From contig JAFAFW010000045.1 in the NCBI GenBank assembly GCA_023423275.1, forward strand, positions 19,163-83,162: DNA of 64,000 nt. The letters run 5' to 3'. This document shows, piece by piece, positions 60,010-64,000 of this stretch. The stretch's first letter is position 1. Each line of letters starts with the position of its first letter. The notes under the pieces are model-generated. The model saw only the letters and a list, made by a program, of their open reading frames with translations, had not been told where the DNA came from and searched no databases. A program made the translations under genes and the position numbers. The DNA is from Pseudomonadota bacterium. GTDB lineage: Bacteria; Pseudomonadota; Alphaproteobacteria; Rhizobiales; Hyphomicrobiaceae.

Positions 60010-61620
60010 TCAATTAACCTGCTCGATATCCGGCAACCTCCAGCTTTTGTCGTAGAAGCCCTCTGTAGGGCCGTATAAGCGGAAGTAAGCGAACCAACCC
60101 TTGCCCGGGATTGTCTGTATCCAGTTCGATTCCATCCCTTCGGGCGCTGCAGGACCGAAATAGAGGTCAACCGAACCGTCCGGATTTATTTTGAGTTTGT
60201 CGATGTTCGGATTGATTTCGGCACGATGCTGGGGCGCTTCTATCAGCGCACGCGAGGCGACGTCATAGACCGTCAGAGCCGCAAAGTCCTTTACAGGCAC
60301 CTTCGGGGGCACATGCAATCGATACTGGTGCTCGCCTTTTAGCCAAGCACCGGACTTGTCCTTATACGCGGCCATATATTTTTGACCGAAGCCCGGTGGG
60401 AAGTCTTGCGGGGCCCAGATGAACTGAGCACCATTGGCCTGATAGAAGCCGATCATGCGTTCCGTGACATAGGTGGAGTTTGGCCCTTCCTGATCCAGGC
60501 TCGGGAGCAACTGAATGTTCTCCCAGTGCGTGCCCGGATAAATGTCCTTCACGATGCCGTCCGGGTAGCTGCGTGGCGAGAACGCTTCGTTGACCATCAT
60601 CAGTTTGCCGACTTGCTCTGCATCCGCCAATATCTTCTGCATGCGGCCATCCGGTGCGAAGGGCTTATTGGCAGCGATACCAATCGCAGAAAGCGTGCCG
60701 AGCATAATGCGGTCGCGGTCTTCGACAGTTTCCTGACTGATGATTTCATGAACGAGGCGCCAGTAATCGAGCCCTAATGGGCGATTCATTCGAAACTCTT
60801 TGCCGCCCTTTTTCGGATCGCCCATCATGACGAGCGTTTTGGCCGGAGGATTCGACGCGTCGGCGAGGCGATACGTCTGCACTTTTCGGAAAAGCTCCAC
60901 TGCCTGCGCAGCGGTCATGCCTTCCTTCACAGTGATCCTTGAGATGGAGAAAATCCGCCAAGTCTTGGGGCGTGCAATGAGATAGCCTTCCGGCACGACA
61001 CCCGAATAGCCAGGGGGCAGGATGATGATGCGATCCCCTTGGCCTTTGTGGGTGCCGACAATTCCGAGATCGAGCACGGCCCGCATCCAAGCATCGAAGA
61101 GGCCCGCGTTGATTGGCCCGGGCGGCAGAATGTGTACGACGGGGCCAGTTTCTTTCAGATTTATGTAGTCGTACAGATAGACAACGCTCTGATTAGGGGT
61201 CAGCGTTTCCTGACCCGGCTGCATGCGGGCGTCGTAGACCATGGCGCCCAGGTTCGGTACGCCGGCGTGCCGCATCGCCTTCAGAAACAGCGCATTATTG
61301 ATCGCGGGCTCTACCCAGAGAACGCCCTGAACACCGCGTTGAAAGTCGAGCTCATCGTAAAGCTTCTGTCGCGTTTCAGGGGTGGGCAGTCCGTGATCAA
61401 ACGTCAGCGGGCCAAGGCGTGTGGATACAGTATCTTGCTTTTCTTGCGTGTATGCAGTGCTTGCATTGAAGCAGAAGACCAAGGCGCAGACAGTTAGGAG
61501 TTTCGCCCACATCCCCAGAGCTCTCGAAGCGCTCAACGCCCGATGCGGGGTTCTGCTCTTAGACCGATGAGCCAGCCCGACGGTCAAACCGGGGAGCGTT
61601 GCCATTGATGCGGCCTTCAT
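60010..61620 (-). CDS. Exported DUF1254/DUF1214 protein (long form 1)
   Basis: A 536-residue protein. ATG 61620 is supported by GGAG 7 bases upstream and gives a long n-region before the hydrophobic AKLLTVCALVFCFNASTAYT signal; ATG 61512 is an alternative start. DUF1254 occupies about residues 75-290 (QGVLWVEPAINNALFLKAMR, SVVYLYDYINLKETGPVV). DUF1214 lies at the end (DFAALTVYDVASRALIEAPQ, LYFGPAAPEGMESNWIQTIP, GKGWFAYFRLYGPTEGF). It differs strongly from the short forms. Its start lies about 30 bases inside the 3' end of the upstream long-form gene, so the two are coupled. Confidence 0.87.
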   Translation of the reverse strand: MKAASMATLPGLTVGLAHRSKSRTPHRALSASRALGMWAKLLTVCALVFCFNASTAYTQEKQDTVSTRLGPLTFDHGLPTPETRQKLYDELDFQRGVQGVLWVEPAINNALFLKAMRHAGVPNLGAMVYDARMQPGQETLTPNQSVVYLYDYINLKETGPVVHILPPGPINAGLFDAWMRAVLDLGIVGTHKGQGDRIIILPPGYSGVVPEGYLIARPKTWRIFSISRITVKEGMTAAQAVELFRKVQTYRLADASNPPAKTLVMMGDPKKGGKEFRMNRPLGLDYWRLVHEIISQETVEDRDRIMLGTLSAIGIAANKPFAPDGRMQKILADAEQVGKLMMVNEAFSPRSYPDGIVKDIYPGTHWENIQLLPSLDQEGPNSTYVTERMIGFYQANGAQFIWAPQDFPPGFGQKYMAAYKDKSGAWLKGEHQYRLHVPPKVPVKDFAALTVYDVASRALIEAPQHRAEINPNIDKLKINPDGSVDLYFGPAAPEGMESNWIQTIPGKGWFAYFRLYGPTEGFYDKSWRLPDIEQVN

Positions 61621-61649
61621 TAGGAAGCTCCTTGTTCCGGCGTCGGAGT

Positions 61650-63191
61650 TCAACCGACTTTGCGAATGACTGGTGGCTTCCAAGAGCCATCGCGGATGCC
61701 CTGCTTGCCCCAGTAGGCTCGAATGAAGAGGGAGAAATTATCATTCGGCGCCGGGAGCCAGTTCGATTCCTTGTCCGCTCCCGGCGATGCGGCGCCGGCA
61801 TAAAGCGTGAGCGAACCGTCGGCATTGCGCGTCAGGTTTTTGTTCTTGGTGCCGATCGAGTAGCGCTTGAGATCGTTCGGATGGAAGAGGTGCTTGTCGT
61901 TGTACAAGGTCAGTGACCAGAAACCATTGACCGGCGGCTCCTGTCCCGCAGCGAATGTGATCTCGTAGCTGCCGCTGCCGTTCAGCTCCGCACCGGCGCC
62001 GTCATAGTCCGTGAAGTAGTATTGTGTCTCCGTCGGCCTGTTGGCGAACATGCTCGATTTCGCCGTTCCGGTCCGGTTGAAATAGTCGATGCCCCATTGC
62101 GCATTGTTGGCCGAGCGGTTCCAGCCGCCTCCGGCCGGGGTTCCGTTCTGCTTCCACCGGAAGAACGGATGGATGACTTTCTCTTCGGTCTCGGAGGCGG
62201 TTTCGATCAGCACGTTCTTCAGCTCAGGATCCTTCGACGCCGCATCCAACAACTGGCGGAACTGCGCATACAGCGCCTGTTCGCCCGGCAGCGGATCGAC
62301 GATGTCGAGCGCCGTTCCGAGCTGATCGAAGAATTTTTCCGGGATCACCCACTTGGTTTCGCCCCCGCCCTCCGACTTCGGACCGGGAATGGTCGGAGCC
62401 TTGCTCCAATCAACCGTCTTCATCTTGCCGGTGAATTCCTTCAGCGGATAGAAAACGATCTGGTTGATGACCGGCTGGATCGCCTTGCGATCCTCAGCCA
62501 TGTCGTCCTGGAATATGCGCGGGATCGCATTGGCGAGTTCGGTGGAGCAGCGGACGATGTCGGTGATGCCTGCCGGCTTGCGTCCTTTCCACTTCGGGCC
62601 GACCAGCAGATAGAATCCCGGCTTCGTGCCGTAAGGCTTGCCGAGCTGACCGAACTGGTCGGTGCGCGCATCGTACAAGGCATACACCCAGAAGCGGTTG
62701 CCGAAATCCGGCACCTGCGCGACGACGGGCTCCTCGTCGAGCGAAAAGAACCCAAGACCATAGACGACGTCCTGATTGGGACAGGTCACAAAGGTCTCAG
62801 CGGGATCGACGTAGTCATGCAGCATTGCGACCTGACCGCGTGGCGCGACCGGCAAAATGCCGTTTAGCAAACCTGGCTGCGGCGCCTGCGTGATGGACGC
62901 TCTGCGATTGATCGTGTTCACGATCGGCCAACCCCAGACGTAAGCCATCTGTGCGATCGTCCGGGCATAGTCCGGGTGCATCGTGATGCCCATCGCGGGT
63001 TGCGTGACGTTCCCCCACGAGGCCGGTGCAGGCACTTGTTGCGCTGAAGCGGTGGTGGTGACCGATGCCGTCGCTATCGCGGCCGGTACGGCTACTCCGC
63101 CTCCTATCGCGGCCAGAGAGGCCGCACCAATGCCGCTCTGCATTGCGTCGCGGCGGGTTATATCTGGCCGGTCGAAGCGAGCGGATTTCAT
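61650..63191 (-). CDS. Exported DUF1254/DUF1214 protein (long form 2), Tat-like signal
   Basis: A 513-residue protein. The N-terminus DITRRDAMQSGIGAASLAAI is twin-arginine-like, with processing probably after TASAQQ. DUF1254 includes AYVWGWPIVNTINRRASITQ and DYVDPAETFVTCPNQDVVYG, with LGFFSLDEEPVVAQVPDF. DUF1214 includes GQEPPVNGFWSLTLYNDKHL, NADGSLTLYAGAASPGADKE and SLFIRAYWGKQGIRDGSWKP. It is first of the four paralogues. AGAGGA precedes the ATG, and a dyad lies just upstream of that. Function is unknown; periplasmic location is inferred from the signal. Confidence 0.88.
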   Translation of the reverse strand: MKSARFDRPDITRRDAMQSGIGAASLAAIGGGVAVPAAIATASVTTTASAQQVPAPASWGNVTQPAMGITMHPDYARTIAQMAYVWGWPIVNTINRRASITQAPQPGLLNGILPVAPRGQVAMLHDYVDPAETFVTCPNQDVVYGLGFFSLDEEPVVAQVPDFGNRFWVYALYDARTDQFGQLGKPYGTKPGFYLLVGPKWKGRKPAGITDIVRCSTELANAIPRIFQDDMAEDRKAIQPVINQIVFYPLKEFTGKMKTVDWSKAPTIPGPKSEGGGETKWVIPEKFFDQLGTALDIVDPLPGEQALYAQFRQLLDAASKDPELKNVLIETASETEEKVIHPFFRWKQNGTPAGGGWNRSANNAQWGIDYFNRTGTAKSSMFANRPTETQYYFTDYDGAGAELNGSGSYEITFAAGQEPPVNGFWSLTLYNDKHLFHPNDLKRYSIGTKNKNLTRNADGSLTLYAGAASPGADKESNWLPAPNDNFSLFIRAYWGKQGIRDGSWKPPVIRKVG

Positions 63192-63645
63192 TTGTGCGTT
63201 CCTCTTTGAACCAATTCAAAGTGTTCGTCGTTATGCGGTATTTAGCTCAGTCTGTTGCGGCATCGAAAATGACCTCAGCGGATTCACTGGTGTCGCCCAG
63301 AGCGCGGTTTCCAAGAATTAACCGCGGCGCGCTGACGACACCTGTCGGCGACTGAACGTGCCGTTCAAAGATTCGTTCGCGAGCCTTCACAGCGATCCAA
63401 CAAGATCTGCATGACGAAGGCTTTGAAGAACCTAGCGTTTTTGTAGGTAGTCGCTCAATTGACGATTCGTGCCAAAGATTGATGTTTGTGCCACCTGGTT
63501 AACCCGACGTGTCCTGTGTCTTGCCCCGCATGGCGTCGAGCATTTCCAGCGATTGCGGCATCTTCAGCGCCACCGCGGTGACGATGGGGTAATCAAGTTG
63601 TGCCAAGGTCATTGTAATTTCGCCGATACGAGGCCCGTTGCGGTT
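63192..63645. other. Intergenic region upstream of the DUF1254 cluster
   Basis: About 450 bases without a convincing gene. It holds the dyad at 63,204-63,221 and two further isolated half-sites, TTCAAAG at 63,364-63,370 and CTTTGAA at 63,421-63,427. A 37-codon minus-strand frame ending at 63,499 has no recognisable relatives and was not called. Confidence 0.5.
63204..63221. promoter_or_regulatory. Dyad CTTTGAA-N4-TTCAAAG upstream of the DUF1254 cluster
   Basis: A perfect 7-bp inverted repeat with a 4-base spacer, 13 bases upstream of the first DUF1254 gene's start and partly overlapping its ribosome site region. It is a candidate operator or 5'-UTR structure; no regulator is assigned. Confidence 0.45.
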
Positions 63646-63873
63646 ATGGGCAAGCCAATACCATTCACCTACTTTTCGACGAGCGATCTGCCTGCGGCCG
63701 ATCGGTTCGACGCGTGGCGGGACAAAATCTCGGTGATTTTTGACGTCGCTCGCGTCGGCGGACCCCGGTCCCCTTCATTCGAGGCGCGCGTCAACGCGTA
63801 CATGATCGGCAATCTTGTCATCGCGGATTCGATGCAGGGCGAGCAGGCTTATTCGGTAACGCCGAAGCGGGCC
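63646..63873 (+). pseudogene. Truncated AraC-family regulator, N-terminal fragment
   Basis: From ATG 63646 the frame encodes MGKPIPFTYFSTSDLPAADR then FDAWRDKISVIFDV, the opening of the AraC-binding-2 ligand domain. It continues through YMIGNLVIADSMQGEQAYSV to about TPKRAR. After roughly 76 codons the similarity stops abruptly and the sequence becomes the reverse complement of a thiolase gene. The frame stays open to the window end but is no longer AraC-like, and no DNA-binding helices can follow in this form. I call it a remnant at a rearrangement junction. Confidence 0.6.
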
Positions 63874-64000
63874 CGCCATGCGCGCGACATTGCGATTGTC
63901 TTCGCCCGCCTGATTGGCGCAGCCGAGATAGCAGTCGTCGATCGCCTCCCAGTCGACACCGGTGTTGCGCCCCCTCAGGATGCGCAGCGGATGGGCGGCC
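63874..64000 (-). pseudogene. 3-oxoadipyl-CoA thiolase (PcaF-like) N-terminal fragment, truncated at junction
   Basis: On the minus strand the sequence reads AAHPLRILRGRNTGVDWEAI then DDCYLGCANQAGEDNRNVAR-M, the strongly conserved N-terminal region of beta-ketoadipyl-CoA thiolases of aromatic-acid catabolism. The start codon lies beyond the window. At about 63,874 thiolase similarity ends: where LLLAGLP-type sequence should follow, the frame runs antisense through the AraC fragment to a TGA at 63,775-63,777. The catalytic Cys region is therefore absent from this copy. It is probably a broken gene. Confidence 0.65.

Noticed and set aside
63499..63612. Minus-strand 37-codon frame (MTLAQLDYPIVTAVALKMPQ...) upstream of the DUF1254 cluster
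   Set aside because: The translation looks protein-like but is short, lacks a convincing ribosome site and matches no family I recognise; its upstream extension runs antisense to the AraC fragment.
1..64000. tRNA, rRNA, CRISPR repeats, transposase genes and prophage genes
   Set aside because: None was seen in the intergenic regions; repeats found are short and isolated, so no array or insertion sequence can be supported.

Overview
This is a GC-rich bacterial chromosomal segment. Gene content suggests an alphaproteobacterium, most likely Hyphomicrobiales (a Bradyrhizobium, Bosea or Afipia relative). The reasons are paired TamA/TamB, a FecI-FecR-TonB-receptor unit with an Omp25-like barrel, many Liv-type ABC importers, tandem DUF1254 proteins and frequent GTG/TTG starts. 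The genus is an inference. No rRNA, tRNA, CRISPR array or intact insertion sequence was seen.

Layout. (1) 1-10,250: housekeeping and envelope genes: a partial SDR, a PPC/DUF296 protein, a membrane metallophosphoesterase, an HdeD-like protein, an AI-2E-family transporter, a patatin, DUF1772 and VOC proteins, a SulP transporter with its own XRE regulator, and an L,D-transpeptidase. (2) 10,451-16,839: tamB and tamA. (3) 17,097-24,301: a six-gene run encoding parts of two ABC importers with only one visible ATPase gene. (4) 24,505-29,886: a FecI-type sigma factor, a FecR anti-sigma factor, and a 1199-residue TonB-dependent receptor fused to a second, small beta-barrel. Matching bipartite promoter motifs lie upstream of fecR and the receptor.

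(5) 30,487-57,613: the most distinctive region, an approximately 27 kb catabolic island. It holds two complete Liv-type ABC importers, three PuuE-like (polysaccharide-deacetylase-fold) putative cyclic-amide hydrolases, a dihydropyrimidinase-like amidohydrolase and two amidase-signature enzymes. It also holds a carbamoylsarcosine/maleamate-type cysteine amidohydrolase, two MmgE/PrpD proteins, an isocitrate-lyase-superfamily lyase, an FAD oxidoreductase, a D-2-hydroxyacid dehydrogenase, an AtuA/DUF4387 pair, a nitroreductase-methyltransferase fusion and a GntR/FCD regulator. An identical 16-bp site occurs in the regulator's own promoter region and in the central divergent promoter; a 12/16 match lies upstream of the dehydrogenase. 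This suggests one regulon. I infer import of a cyclic amide, imide or hydantoin, ring opening, deamidation, and then dehydration and C-C cleavage of the resulting acid. The substrate is unknown.

(6) 57,846-63,191: four consecutive exported DUF1254/DUF1214 proteins. (7) 63,646-64,000: a truncated AraC-type N-terminus abutting an inverted 3-oxoadipyl-CoA-thiolase fragment, which marks a rearrangement junction.
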